Made by a program: the position numbers and the translations under genes. Below, piece after piece: positions 23,202 through 34,946 of a DNA stretch of 64,000 nucleotides (position 1 is the first letter of the stretch; every line of letters starts with the position of its first letter). This DNA is from Celoporthe dispersa (lineage: Eukaryota; Ascomycota; Sordariomycetes; Diaporthales; Cryphonectriaceae). Below the pieces are notes generated by a model that saw only the letters and a list, made by a program, of their open reading frames with translations, made no database searches and was not told the origin of the DNA. The stretch covers positions 2,046,001-2,110,000 of the forward strand of contig WAID01000006.1 in assembly GCA_016584495.1 (NCBI GenBank), written 5' to 3'.

Positions 23202-26200
23202 GCAGTCACTGCTAGGCTCAGAACTCGGGCTTCTTACGAGAGACCTACTCCTATCAAATGAAGTAAAACGAGATGAGGGAGAGACGAGGAAGGGGGAGCT
23301 CTTTCTCTTCAGGTCTTCATGGAATCGATTCACATCCCACATTTGATAGCCCCCTTCAAGCCTCGCATAAACGCCAATAGAGAGAGATTTCCTACCCTGA
23401 TCAATATCCTCAAGAGTAGTTTCCAAAACCCTTCCTTCCCAAGTATTCGTCGGCGACGAGATACATAATATGCGTATCGTCACTTGTACCTTAGCACATA
23501 GGACAGCTAATTTATCACCAGTATCTTCAAGCGGAAGGTGTTCTCAATGTGCAAGAGCTGCGAGTTCATGATACCCTTTTCATCAGGATATGTGCCCACC
23601 CCCCGGTGCTGACGTGCCCGAATTGAGTCACCTTCCACCCCTTGCTCTTCCTTTGAGGTGTACGGTGCGGACCGGGAGAGGGTAGTTCATAAAGAGCTTC
23701 GGAATCCTTGTGTGGGAATGAACCTTAGTCATAATGAATTAGTGGTCGAGAGAGAACCGTTGCGGATCCGCATGTCTGCGTCAGGACGAGTATCCAGTAT
23801 CTCCTAGACACGCTGATTAACATGCCTGCTAGTGAAACCGACTCCTCTCTGGCCGAGATAAGAGGGTAGGGGAGACAGTGGGATCGCGAATGCGGTGTAG
23901 AGAGCAGGAGCTCTTCGGGTATGTGAAAGCAAAACCCTTGGCGTGGTAGATCCCATGGTTTTCCGTCCTGTCTCAGGGATCAAGCAGCGGGTGCAGGCCT
24001 TCCATGATCCGCACGGGTAGCTGCATGACAGCTACGGAAGATCACCCTATGTGATTAGGTGTCCGGTGAAGGTGGATGCTGCGTGGCGAGGAATTATGTG
24101 TTGGTGAATCAGTTGTGCCAACGCATATGGCGAGAGTCTGGCGCGGAGGAGGAGGAAGAGGATTACGTGGTAACAACCCATGCAGTCTGACCAGGACGAG
24201 AAGAGGGCCGCGTCCTGGTAGCCATGGCGCTGATCGCGAATGCGCTCGGTTACCGTAATTGGCAGGTCTGCGAGTCTATCGCCTCCTCAGAAGATGACTT
24301 GTCTCAAGAGGAATCCTTCACCAGGAGACAGGCTGCTGATGGGCTCGACGAGGACAGCTGCACAAAGCTGAGGTGACGAGGCGATGAAGCCCAAGGCCGT
24401 GCGTGCATGCGGGCCCCCACGCCGAGACCTGATGGTAGGATAGTATAACGTAGGATGTGTACCTTGGAAGGAGACATGATCAGAGTTTGATTGCCGGCAT
24501 CGAGCAGTCGGATTTTGCGTAGTAACCGTCCAACATGAGGCAGGTCGCATTATTGGTGGAGATTGTTGACAAGAGAAGACGTCCAAGACATGCGGCTGCG
24601 AAGGCCTGCCCCTGCTTCTCCAGGGATCACGTCTTGGACATGCCGTGATGGTGAGGAATCAGACCGGGCGGGCGGGCGGGCGGCTGTGGCTTGCGTGGGT
24701 GGCATGGGGCCCTTGAACGAACGTGGCATTTTCTTCTGTTGACCAGGGAATTGGATGTTGTTGTTTGGTGGAGGACTGTGGAAATCTTCCGTCTGGGGCA
24801 GGGACGCGGGAAGACGCAGATGCACCTGCTAGTACTTTTCCCGCGAAGATGAGATGAGAGGAGATCAGAAGCAAGAGCAACCAAGATTCAAGGTTCGCTA
24901 CGTACATTAGCGGTAGACTATGTAGTTACTGGGCAGGTGCTGTGGACGTCCATCTTGCCAAGCGGGTGGTGGGTCTGCACTGCACTGCGTACCACGTAAA
25001 TACCGAGTATTGTGGAGCACACGATAACAAGCTTATTCAGACGTCCTCTAATCCTCCCTCGCTTGTCTTGCTTTTTCTGTTGTCTTCCACCATGCACCGC
25101 GCCTCATCACACCCTCCGTGCACCAAGGTCTAGAATTTTGCCCTCAGATATGGCTAGACTAGGTAACCTTGGAGAAACTGTCCGTTGGTCTCATATCATT
25201 TGTCTGATGAAGAGAGAGTTCGCTGTTCCTGAAACCCTTGGGACTGCCCACCTGCGACCTCCTCAGCAGTCTCTGGCGGTCGGGCCTGAGCCTGCCCTAC
25301 GTTTATTGTCGGCGAGTGATTGACAAGCCACGATGGAAGGAATAGGGCTAGAGAAGAAGAATACGGGAAAAGAAAAGAACAAAAGAGAAAAAATAAAATC
25401 AGGAGAAACATATATCTAAAAGGGTGGATGGTGACCCCTCGTCGCATCTCCGCCTCTGCATCGAGGCCTGTCCGAGACGCCTCCTCGGAACGAAGACAAA
25501 TCGCTTCTGAGCGCCGCGATACGAAATAAGCTTAGCGCCCTGAGACCTACGGCGATAAACTAGGCTCTAACGGGGTTGGATCCTCCGTCGAACAGGGGTC
25601 CAGGCTGGCTGTCGACAACTGCTCTGTTCCTGCCGTCGAGGCAGCCTTCATAAAAACGGAAATGTCGACAGACCGCTGCGAGAGATTTGTGGAGCCGAGT
25701 GGATGCATAAGAGAGGCTGAGAGTAGTGAAGAAAAGAGAAAGGGTAACTGCTAAAGTGGATAGGATTTAGCTGGATCATATAAAAGAGATGCCAACATGC
25801 GGAGTTTCATTTTTCAGGCGCTCAGAAACGGTTTCTCCTGTCGGGGCATTCGGGGAGAGTCCACATGCCTGAATAGGTGCTCTGTATATAGTACATGGAG
25901 CAAGCGTGGATAGAATTATCACCATCGTCATCATGTATCTGAAACGTCTTTGACGCTGCGGCATAGCACTTTCCTCATTTTGTCGGGTGCATGTTCTTAT
26001 CAAGCGAAATGCTGTAAGTTGTCACTTCCTTTTTCTTCCCTTCACCCCCACAGTTTTCCCCAGCACGTCATCGAGATTGGTGTTTTAGAAGCTGGCATGG
26101 CTACCTACGCGACATGCGTTTGCCCACTTCGCGGAAGGCCTCGCTCCTCGGGGTGCTGACAGTCAAAAAGATGATATGTAGCGGTGAGCTCTCCAGGGCT

Positions 26201-26499
26201 CCCCCCTCTGCTGCTATTCATGATTACAGTGCAATCCTTGACCAGCCGAGTTTCCGTTGTGGCTCCACACCCTCTGTGGTCACGTTAGCCGGTCTGGTAT
26301 GGTGCGGGAATTTAGAGAAGGAGAAAGAGAAAAGCAAGGCGCCTTGGTGGCGTTTCTGGAGGTGCCAAAATCACTTTTTTTATTTTTAATTTTTTTATTT
26401 ATTTTTTAACTATGGGAAAGCCAGCCTCCCCAAGTCTTCCGCCGGAATCCAGTCCCACAAAGAGGCTCGAGGTTGAGCGGCTGGGCCTCTTTGGCTAAT

Positions 26500-26519
26500 G
26501 CATGCACCATGGTGCATGC
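26500..26519. repeat. perfect 20-base palindrome
   Basis: The ten bases GCATGCACCA are followed directly by their exact reverse complement, with no spacer. It could be a binding site for a dimeric protein or a small cruciform. It lies about 1.15 kb upstream of the ferric reductase start. Confidence 0.9.
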
Positions 26520-27423
26520 TGCATCTCCACGGCTGCCCGACGACCACGGATCGTATGCCTCCTATGTTTCTTATGTTCCTCCCAATCTGGTGGATGCGAC
26601 TGGGCCCGAATTACCCATATTATCTGGGAGGTGAAAGGCCAATCACGGAGGCGGAGGGGTCTCTCATTACCACGGACGGTCACCTCCCACGTCCCCTGCG
26701 ACCCGTGTGGATGCTGCGCCGCTTCTGGGCACCTTGCTTCTCTTGCCTCGCTCGTGTTTGTCAACCTTTACCAATATGATACCTGCTCAATTGGAAATTT
26801 TGCCGGGGCCAGTGCCTGCCAGATGCAAGTCCCGCCACAGGCCCATGCAGTTCCATCCGCCCCTGCAGCCAAGGCTCTGTCAAGACCAGAGCGGATGTAC
26901 TTACATGCCACTATCAACCCGTGTGAAGCAGGCCGGAGGCTCTTCCTCTCCATCATGTGGTCAGCAATGCCAGATAATGTCGTGGCGGCGTCAGAGAAGA
27001 CCCCTGGGCAGCAGCCCGTCCTTCTCGAGGCACTGTTGCTTCTCACCCGGGGAAGGGAAGGGGAACAAGCAGTGTAGGAAACATCCGGCAAGCCGTGGTA
27101 CGGGACACTCGTCATGGCGTGCCCTGCTTTCACGCTGGTCAGGCCTGTGATGTCGACCAGGGTCTCGACGTGGGATGGAGCTTTTTCTGGATTAGGCCAC
27201 TCGGTTTATATCGGGCGTTCTGCCTTTTGCTTGTGGGTCAATGTGAAGTCACTTGAGCTATAAGAACGAGCCACGGCTTGTCTCAACCTCATCTATCATG
27301 GCCGCCCAGCCATCAGGCGCGGGGCAGACGATAAATTGACCTCCTTTGCTGCGAACCTAAACTTCCCACCTCCTTCACTTGGTAGAGCCTAGCGTTCGCC
27401 CACGGCCGGAAGGAGGCTTGGAA

Positions 27424-27432
27424 ATCTGATAC
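27424..27432 (+). promoter_or_regulatory. near-match to the iron-regulator GATA site
   Basis: ATCTGATAC matches the ATCWGATAA consensus of SreA/Sre1-type iron repressors at eight of nine positions and lies about 240 bases before the ferric reductase start codon. Such sites are known in promoters of fungal iron-uptake genes. One imperfect match can be chance, so this is a suggestion from position only. Confidence 0.3.
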
Positions 27433-27545
27433 CCAGCAGCGCCTAGTCAGTCACCTGGCAGAGAGACCTCACACGCCTCGTATGATCTGTCAACCCAACA
27501 GTCATTATTATATGAACTTTGTGGCCTTGAGACCTGACCTTTCCA

Positions 27546-27551
27546 TATAAA
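27546..27551 (+). promoter_or_regulatory. TATA-like box of the ferric reductase
   Basis: TATAAA lies about 125 bases before the start codon and is followed by a pyrimidine-rich stretch (about 27580-27620), the usual setting of a fungal transcription start. Confidence 0.45.
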
Positions 27552-27673
27552 CGACTGCCAGAACCCCTTTCATGCTCTAGGCTTCTCCCTCTTGCTTCTC
27601 TCCCCATCCGTCCAACCCCTGTACCTCCAGGACATATACCTTCAAGTCAACTGTCTGCACCTATTCAATCAAA

Positions 27674-30047
27674 ATGTCGGCGTGGACATCCTCCTCCTCC
27701 TCCGGCACATCTGCTGGAGCCTTATCCTCAGGCTGGCAGTCCAAGGGTGGCTACAACGCTGCCGCGATGCTGGTCAGGACCCACAAGGACCAACAACAGC
27801 TACGGCGTTATGCAGCGGGAATCTGTGGCCTGATGGCTATCTTCATAATCACCCACTGGCTGCGCATGTTATTCAACAGGCTGAGCCCGAACTCGAAGAA
27901 CCCCATTCGTTCTGCCTCGAGGTTTGTGTGCACATCTTGCCTCTAGACTGCCTGGCCTTTTCCCTCGCCGCTGACTCTCTCTCTCTCTCTCTCTGTGTGG
28001 CATAATTAGGATTCTCAGAAACCTTCTGGTCCGGAAAGTCCCTGGTTTCACGTCTAGTGGTCATATCCTTGTGGTCGCTGCCTACGTGGCTATCAACTTA
28101 TCCCTGACCCTCACCAATGTGACGATGAGCATCTCGGGCATCGCCAACAGATGCGGATGGTAAGTAAAAGTGTGATCTGGGCAATCCGCTTACGCATACT
28201 CAACACCTAACTGAGCAGGCTTAGTTGCTAACGCGGTCTTCCCAGGATGCTCTGCGCCAACTTCTGCCTAGTAGTCTTCCTCGCGCTCAAGAACACTCCG
28301 CTAGCCCTCCTCAGCGCCTACTCGTACGAGCGGCTCAACGGCCTGCACCAGATCGCGGGCTACACTACGTTTGTGTTTCTCGTGCTCCACGGCGCCATGT
28401 ACACCAACGTCTTTTTCACCAAGAACGAGACCACCATCTTCGAGAAGGACTCCGTCAAGGCCGGCATCGTGGCGGGCTTCGGCTTCCTGGGCGTGGTCTT
28501 CTCTGCCGCTGTCGTCCGCCACATCTGGTACGAGGCCTTCTTCGTCATTCATGTCGCCTGCTTCCTCATCTCCCTGGTCTCTGCGAGCTACCACCAGCCC
28601 GACATGGCCAACGGCCTCCTCGTCATGTTCGCCGTGATCGCGGGTATGTGGGGCGCAGACCGCCTCGTGCGTGGATCGAGGATGCTCTTCCGCTCCGTTA
28701 ACAACTACGCGGTCATCGAGCCTCTCCCCCACGGTGGCACCAAGATCCTCCTCGCCAAGAGGCCGCTGGGCGCGGTCCCAGGAAAGCACTGTTTCGTGTG
28801 GATCCCGGCTATCCGCAAGTTTGAGAGCCACCCGTTCACGATTGCGGCTACAGAGCCTATGGAGTTTGTGGTCAATGCCTACGATGGGTTCACGCGGGAC
28901 CTGCACAGCTACGCGGCGGCAAACCCTGGTGCGAAACTCGTGGCGTCGGTCGACGGGCCCTACGGGACATTTCCGGATCCCATGTCCTTTGATAAAGTGG
29001 TGCTCATCGCAGGAGGGAGTGGAGCCACTTTCACCTTTGGTCTGGCTGTTAACATGCTGGAGAGGATGGGACCAGGCTCAGCCAAGAGTATTGTGTTTAT
29101 TTGGGCCGTCAAGAAACATGGTAAGCCATAACTCTTTCTTCTTGGTCTTCTTCTTCTTCGTTCCTTTCTCATCCTTCACGTGAACTGCGGCCAGTGGAGT
29201 GATCATATATACTCGGGGCCTCGGCATTGGCAGAGGCGGAGCTTCAATATCGAATAGATATTGTCTGAGCCTGTGTAACCCACTCCGGCAAAAAAGGAAT
29301 ACGAAGGGCCACCCGGAAAATAACTTCAGCCTTTATTATCCCACAGCAATCTAGCATAGCAACCGGCAGATGCAGGACGGCACGTGCTTGTCTACCTCTT
29401 GGCACACATTGACACACACACCTCTCTCGCCCACTCTCACACCTTTTAACCTTTTGGCAAAAAGGACATCAGGCTGACACGTTAGCTCGCTACCAACAGA
29501 CAACCTATCATGGTTCGCCGACCACCTCCAGACCCTCAAGACACACCCACACTCGCCCAAGGTGAACGTCTCGCTGTACGTCACTGCCGCAGCCTCATCC
29601 GGCCCCTCCACCCAAGACAACTCCGACGCGGAGGAGGACCACCAGCAGCACATGACGGCACTGTCTGCCACCAACCTCGAGAAGGATATCGCCCCTGCCA
29701 TCACCAGCAGTGTCGTCACCGAGAGCAACTTGTCAGCTAGGCCCTCGGCCACCAGCACGCTCGGCCACAACCGCGGGGGCCAGGACCTGGAGAAGTCTGT
29801 CCTCGCCAATCGCATGCCCTCGACCGATAGCCTGCGCTCATTTCACGGCCATGACCTCCGGCCTGGCAGGCCCGACACCGCGACGCTGATCCGCAAGGCC
29901 GTGTCATCGGCGGGAGCCACAGATCGGGTCTTGGTTGCCGCCTGTGGGCCGTCGGGCTTGATGAGGACTGTGCGGGACACGACGGCCAGCTTGATCCGGG
30001 GGGACGGGCCGGGGGTCGAGCTGCACTGCGAGCACTTCGGGTGGTGA
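27674..30047 (+). CDS. ferric reductase-like transmembrane oxidoreductase (FRE family)
   Basis: It moves electrons from NADPH through FAD and two haems across a membrane to reduce Fe(III) (or Cu(II)), usually for iron uptake. Exons are 27674-27921, 28010-28159, 28246-29120 and 29500-30047; their sum is exactly 607 codons (606 aa). Helices begin near residue 50. The haem-binding ferric-reductase domain is about 135-255, with histidine pairs in HQIAGYTTFVFLVLH and HIWYEAFFVIH. The FAD motif HPFTIA is near 327, the nucleotide-binding AGGSGATFTF near 389 and CGPSGL near 572. A Ser/Thr-rich insert separates the last two. Intron 3 is unusually long (379 bases), but its ends join KKH to DNLSWFADHL as in relatives. 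Intron 1 holds a (CT)10 repeat. The frame is intact. FRE is preferred to NADPH oxidase because of the overall length and the absence of calcium-binding hands. Confidence 0.93.
27975..27994. repeat. (CT)10 microsatellite in intron 1 of the ferric reductase gene
   Basis: Ten perfect CT units form part of the pyrimidine tract ahead of the TTAG acceptor. Length changes here would not alter the protein but could affect splicing. Confidence 0.9.
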
Positions 30048-31440
30048 GGAAGGGAGCGGCTTAGCGAGACGGCTGGGGTTTCGGTCTTCCCTTTGTTGTA
30101 CATCTGCGGCATGGCGTTTTCGATAACGTTGGATTTAAGGTGGGCGGAAGTCTGCACAAGGGGGAGGAGCTGATGGCTTGCTTGCTTGGTCACGGGCGCG
30201 AAAACAGAATCCCAATAATGGAACAGATGTGCTTGCTTCGAGGCACTGCGGACACTGACGCTCCGAGGGAGGAAGACGAAGAGGAGTTGTGTCACATTTC
30301 ATGTTAGTATGTACATGCTAGACGGAGAAACCACGGCAGAGTACATGTCACTTATTTCTCATCTCGTATAAAATTCCGAATCAGATGAGTAGATAGATGA
30401 CAAGTTCTTCAAAACTGAGATGGCCAGAAGCCGATGCTGCAATTTGTGCTGGTGACTTGCGATCCACCCCCCCTCAAAAATGGAAATATATTGAAAATGA
30501 CAAATCGATCGACTTGTCGCCTGCAAAAACTCGCAAAAACTCAATCATAGCAGCTAAAGACGTGGTAATTAATTACTACCTGACTAAATAGGAAAGTGTG
30601 CTCACGACACAACTCAAAACATATCCCACTCAAACCCCCTCCCCCTCCCCCCACCACCACCACACACTAGCAATGATGATCGGCAAGGCGAAGTGTTTAA
30701 ATTGATAATGCACTGACATTACTAAGATGTGTAATTTTCGGACCCATTGTGGCTTGGCTCGGCTTGGAGGATCTTGGGCGAATACAACACTTCCGAGCTG
30801 AAAGAAGAAGAGAGGGGGGGGGGTGGCTACTTCGGGGTGACTGCATCGGGCTTCGATTATCTGCGTTCTAGCCTTGAGGCTATAATGTCGTGATCTTTGT
30901 ACGTAAGGTGAGTAATGTATCGACCGGGTCATCGGAACGAATCTCTGCCAGACGATGTGGATGTTCTCGATGAGATGACATCCCATCAGATGGAGGTCTT
31001 TGAGCATGGCATTCAAGTCTCTAGATCGAGTCACGGACTTATAGGATAATGCAAGACGCAATACACGAGCACTGCGCTAGGTTGAACAGTCTTTTGTATT
31101 ATGTAGCCCACAGAGCCATGTCGTCTCGTTGAGGTATCATTGCAGCCCCCTAACCCCCCCTTTCTGAAGTCTGAATGTCACGTTAAGGTACATCTATCGC
31201 GTCTCGTATCCTTCGCCAGCCGCGCCATCCGTTTGTTGAAAAGACACACAAGCGCAAATGCTTTCTACTATCGGACTTAACCTGCATTGTTGAATACCGT
31301 GCCCGTCCATCCCTAAAACGCCTCTGATGAGTCGCCACGTTGAGTGGCGTGTGGCTGTGGAGTGTATAGACCACATACATGCATGCGTAGCTCAAGAAGT
31401 AATATCAAGAGCTTCTTCGCCCGAGAAACAGTGGGTGCAT
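30048..31440. other. spacer between convergent ferric reductase and C1-THF synthase genes
   Basis: It holds both 3' UTRs and an A/T-rich middle (about 30360-30600). A minus-strand open frame at 30630-31061 runs through C-rich and G-rich simple sequence and looks spurious. No RNA gene was seen. Confidence 0.6.
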
Positions 31441-32465
31441 CTAGAACAGACCGTCGATCTCGCCTGTCTCCGCGTCGACGTCCACATTCAAGTAGCCCGG
31501 GGCAGTGGGCAGACCCGGGATGGTCTGAATGTCAGCAGCAAGTGCATACCTGGAAGGGAAAGTCAGCACACCGTTTTCGATCCACCGGAGTCGGCACGGA
31601 CGGGGACTCACAGGTAACCGGCACCAGCCGCCATTCTCACGTCACGGATCGGCACCGTGAAGCCCGTGGGCGCACCCTTCAGCTCGGGGTCATGGGACAG
31701 CGAGTACTGCGTCTTGGCCACACAGATGGGCAGGTTCCCGAAGCCCTGCCTGGTGTATGTGTCGACCTTCTTCTGCGCCAGCTCGCTGAGCTCGACCGCG
31801 TCGGCGCCGTACATCTTCTTGGCGATGGCCTCGATGCGCTCCTGCACGGTCCCGTCGAGCCCGTAGAGCAGCTTGAAGTTGTCCTTGGGCTTCTGGCTGG
31901 CGGCGATGACGCCCTCGGCCAGCTCGACAGCGCCCTTGCCGCCCTCGGCCCAGTGGTTCGACAGGATGGCGTCCTCGGCACCCGCAGCAATGGCCTCCTC
32001 GCGGATTACGGCGATCTCGGCATCCGAGTCAGTCGAGAACTTGTTGATGGCCACCACAACCGGCACCCCGTACGCGCGGGCGTTCTCGATGTGCTTCTTG
32101 AGGTTGACACAGCCCCTGCGCAGAACCTCGACGTTCTCCTCTCTGTACACCTGCGGGAGGGGAGCCCCCGGGGAGATGGGTGGACCACCCCCGTGGACTT
32201 TCAGGGCACGGACGGTGGCGACCACGACGACGACATCGGGCACGAGACCAGATGTCCGGCACTTGATGTTGAAGAAGCGCTCGCCGCCCATGGTGAAGTC
32301 GAAGCCGGCCTCGGTGATGACAAAGCCGGCCTTCGCCTCGCGGTCCTCATCCGGCTCGGTGCCGGCCAGCTTCAGGGCCATCTTGTCAGCGAGGACCGAG
32401 CTGTTGCCAATGCTGATGTTGGCGAACGGGCCGGCGTGTACAAAGACGGGCGTGCCTTCGAGGGA

Positions 32466-32498
<33 letters not shown>

Positions 32499-34946
32499 GA
32501 GAGCCGTCAGGGCACCACCTGCTCCGATATCGTCGCATGTCACCGGGTCGCCGTTCCGCGAGGTTGCAACCACCATGCGGCCCAGCCTCTCCCTCATGTC
32601 CTGCAGGCTCGTGCTCAGCGCCAAGATGGCCATACACTCGCTGGCCACGGAGATGTCGAATCCAGTCTCCCGAGTGTGGCCCTTCTCGGTTGGGGCTGTG
32701 CCGACAGTGATGCCTCGCAGGTGACGGTCGTTGACGTCGAGCACCCTGCGCCAAGTGATGGTCTCAGGGTCGATGTCCAGCCTCGCAAACCTGTGGATCT
32801 CGTCCTCGGTCAGGTCGTCAGGGTTGGTCTTGTCAATGCCGAGCTTCTTGAGGCGGCGGAACATGACAGGCACAAACTGCCGCTTGCCGTTCTTGGCTGG
32901 CACGAGACGCCTGTACAAGGGGCCGTCCTTCTGTGTGTTCTCGTGGAACATGCGGGTCTCGATGGCTGCCGCCAGGAGATTGTTCGCAGCGGTGATGGCG
33001 TGTATGTCTCCCGTGAGGTGCATGTTGAACTCGTCCATGGGGATGACCTGACTGTAACCACCACCGGCGGCGCCGCCTTTGATGCCAAACGTAGGGCCCT
33101 GGCTGGGCTGACGCACGTTGGCAAACGTGATCCTTCCAACGTGCGCACCGAGGGCCTGGGCCAGACCCATCGTCGTGGTCGACTTGCCCTCGCCGAGCGG
33201 GGTGGGCGTGATGCCCGTGACAACTACGTACTTGCCATCCCGGCGGTGGTCCAGACGCTTGAGGAGCGACAGGTCGACCTTGGCCTTGTACGCCCCATAG
33301 GGCTCCAGCTCGCCAGGGGCGATGCCAGTCTCCTCAGCAACGCGAGTGATGTGCTTGGGGACCTGCGCTCTCGACACGGCGATGTCCGAGGGGACTGGGT
33401 CCTGCAGCTTCAGCGGCAGAGGCGACACCTTCCTGCTCTTCTGCTTCTCAAAGTACTGCGTGGTGGAATTGACGACGTTTTGCAGCAGCATGGCCACGGT
33501 CATGGGACCGACGCCGCCGGGGACGGGTGTGATGTGAGAAGCCACCTCGGCGGCAGCCTCGTATTCGACGTCTCCCACGAGGCGCTGGCCAGACTTCCTG
33601 GTGTCATCCGGGATATAGTTGGTCCCAACGTCGATGACAATGGCGCCAGGCTTGAGCCACGAGCCCTTGATGAAGGCAGGCTGGCCGATAGCGGCGACGA
33701 CGACATCCGCCTGCGCCACGTGTGCCTCAAGGTTCTGCGTCTTCGAGTGGCATACAGTGACGGTGGCGTCCGCGTTCCTGAGCAGGCTGCTCACCGGAGA
33801 CCCCACGATATCACTGCGGCCAATCACGACAGCATTCTTTCCCTTGAGGTCAACGCCGGTCTCCTCCAGGAGCACCATGACGCCCTGTGGCGTGCAAGGG
33901 GTGAAGAGGGGTGGCCGCCTCGCTTGGCAAGCTCACCGATGTTGTCAGTGCCGAAACCGTCGACATCCTTCTCTGCATGCACTGCCGATGTGATGGCATA
34001 CTCAGAGATGTGCTGCGGAAGCGGCAGCTGGACCAGGATTCCATGGACGGAGTGGTCATTGTTCAGCTTGGTGATCTGCTGAAGCAGCTCTGCCTCGGTG
34101 ACATCGGCAGGGAGGTGAATCAGCTCGCAAAGGATGCCAGCCTAGATTTTTCCGACCGTTTAGGCGTCAACGTCATCTGAGTCACGGGTATCATCAGGCT
34201 GTGCTCACCTCGGACGCGGCCTTGAGCTTCATGCGGACATAAGTAGCTGGGGCGAGCAGTCAGCCACGCGCAGGAGGGGGAGTCAAAGTCGCCGAACAAT
34301 GGGGGGCAGCAGCACTTACAAGAGTCACTACGATCACCGACTTTTCACGAGCCAAAACTTGTCAACACACCGCATCATCATGGTCAAGGATGACACACCA
34401 AGCGTCTGGGCACACACCTTGAATGATCTTCAGGGACGGAATGAACCTGGGGTTGACCTGCTTCTTGGCCTCGATCTCTGCGTGTAGGCTCTCACGGATC
34501 CTCTTGGCGATGGCAGTGCCATCGATCTTGACGGCGCCCATAGCTGCTCTCGAGGTTGAAAAATGTGCCCTGCCGACCGCGTTCTGTGGTTCAGGAGGCG
34601 AAGGTTGTGAGGCAAAGGTACTCTTCCTCGTGAGTGAAGGACGTAGTGGAAAGGGACCGGCACTGGGAGCAGACAAATTATGAGCCGTAAATCTCCGAGT
34701 AGGACCTCGAGGGTGGCAGAATCGCGGGGCTCCGGTCCGGGCGGCTAGATTTGCAGAAACAGTTTTTATCTGGGCTTGTTGGGCCCCCTGATCGCCGCCA
34801 CTGACGCGCGCATGCCCAGGCGCCGTTGATAAGGAACCATTGCTGACAGCATGGGCATCGAGTCGTGTCGTTGATCTGAAAACCGGATAGCGTGCACGCC
34901 TCTGCAGCAGGGCCAGGTGCTGCCTGGAGGACGAGCAAGAGGCCAT
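31441..34946 (-). CDS. ADE3: C1-tetrahydrofolate synthase, trifunctional (MTHFD1 / ADE3-MIS1 type), one homopolymer frameshift
   Basis: One protein with 5,10-methylene-THF dehydrogenase, methenyl-THF cyclohydrolase and 10-formyl-THF synthetase activities, supplying one-carbon units for purines, thymidylate and methionine. Exons are 34946-34418, 34340-34320 (21 bases), 34246-34209 (38 bases), 34141-31612 and 31549-31441. The core starts at the ATG at 34541 (MGAVKIDGTAIAKRIRE) and is 940 aa. The catalytic Tyr51-x3-Lys55 pair is in exon 3, GRSDIVGSP is the NADP site and PTPLGEGKSTTTMGL the synthetase ATP loop. The end, EIDGLF, matches the family. An in-frame ATG 135 codons upstream adds an Arg/Ser-rich presequence ending in RAHFSTSRAA, typical of mitochondrial import, so two starts may give two locations. 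The G-run 33908-33911 needs one more base to read GGHPLFTPCTPQGV. It is divergent from eIF3i. Confidence 0.94.

Larger units (their letters stand above)
23202..27673. other. 4.5 kb gene-poor stretch before the ferric reductase
   Basis: No open frame with family character was found on either strand; the largest (plus 26502-27077 and 26707-27150) overlap in different frames. It holds a very A/T-rich patch (about 26368-26410), a perfect 20-base palindrome (26500-26519) and, at its right end, the ferric reductase promoter. Confidence 0.55.

Noticed and set aside
24659..24907. Minus-strand 82-codon ORF with a signal-peptide-like start
   Set aside because: One hydrophobic stretch followed by Pro/Ser-rich sequence, overlapped by two other frames, with no family or cysteine pattern; not enough for a secreted protein.
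25196..25447. Hydrophobic minus-strand ORF resembling a membrane peptide
   Set aside because: The hydrophobic residues come from a T/C-rich simple tract, as do similar frames at 17006-17197 and 59790-59981.
26502..27150. Overlapping plus-strand ORFs of 191 and 147 codons
   Set aside because: Two frames open over the same bases with Cys/Pro-rich random-looking sequence; they do not continue across any good intron.
31344..34082. 912-codon plus-strand ORF
   Set aside because: It is the antisense shadow of the C1-THF synthase gene, caused by GC-rich codon bias.
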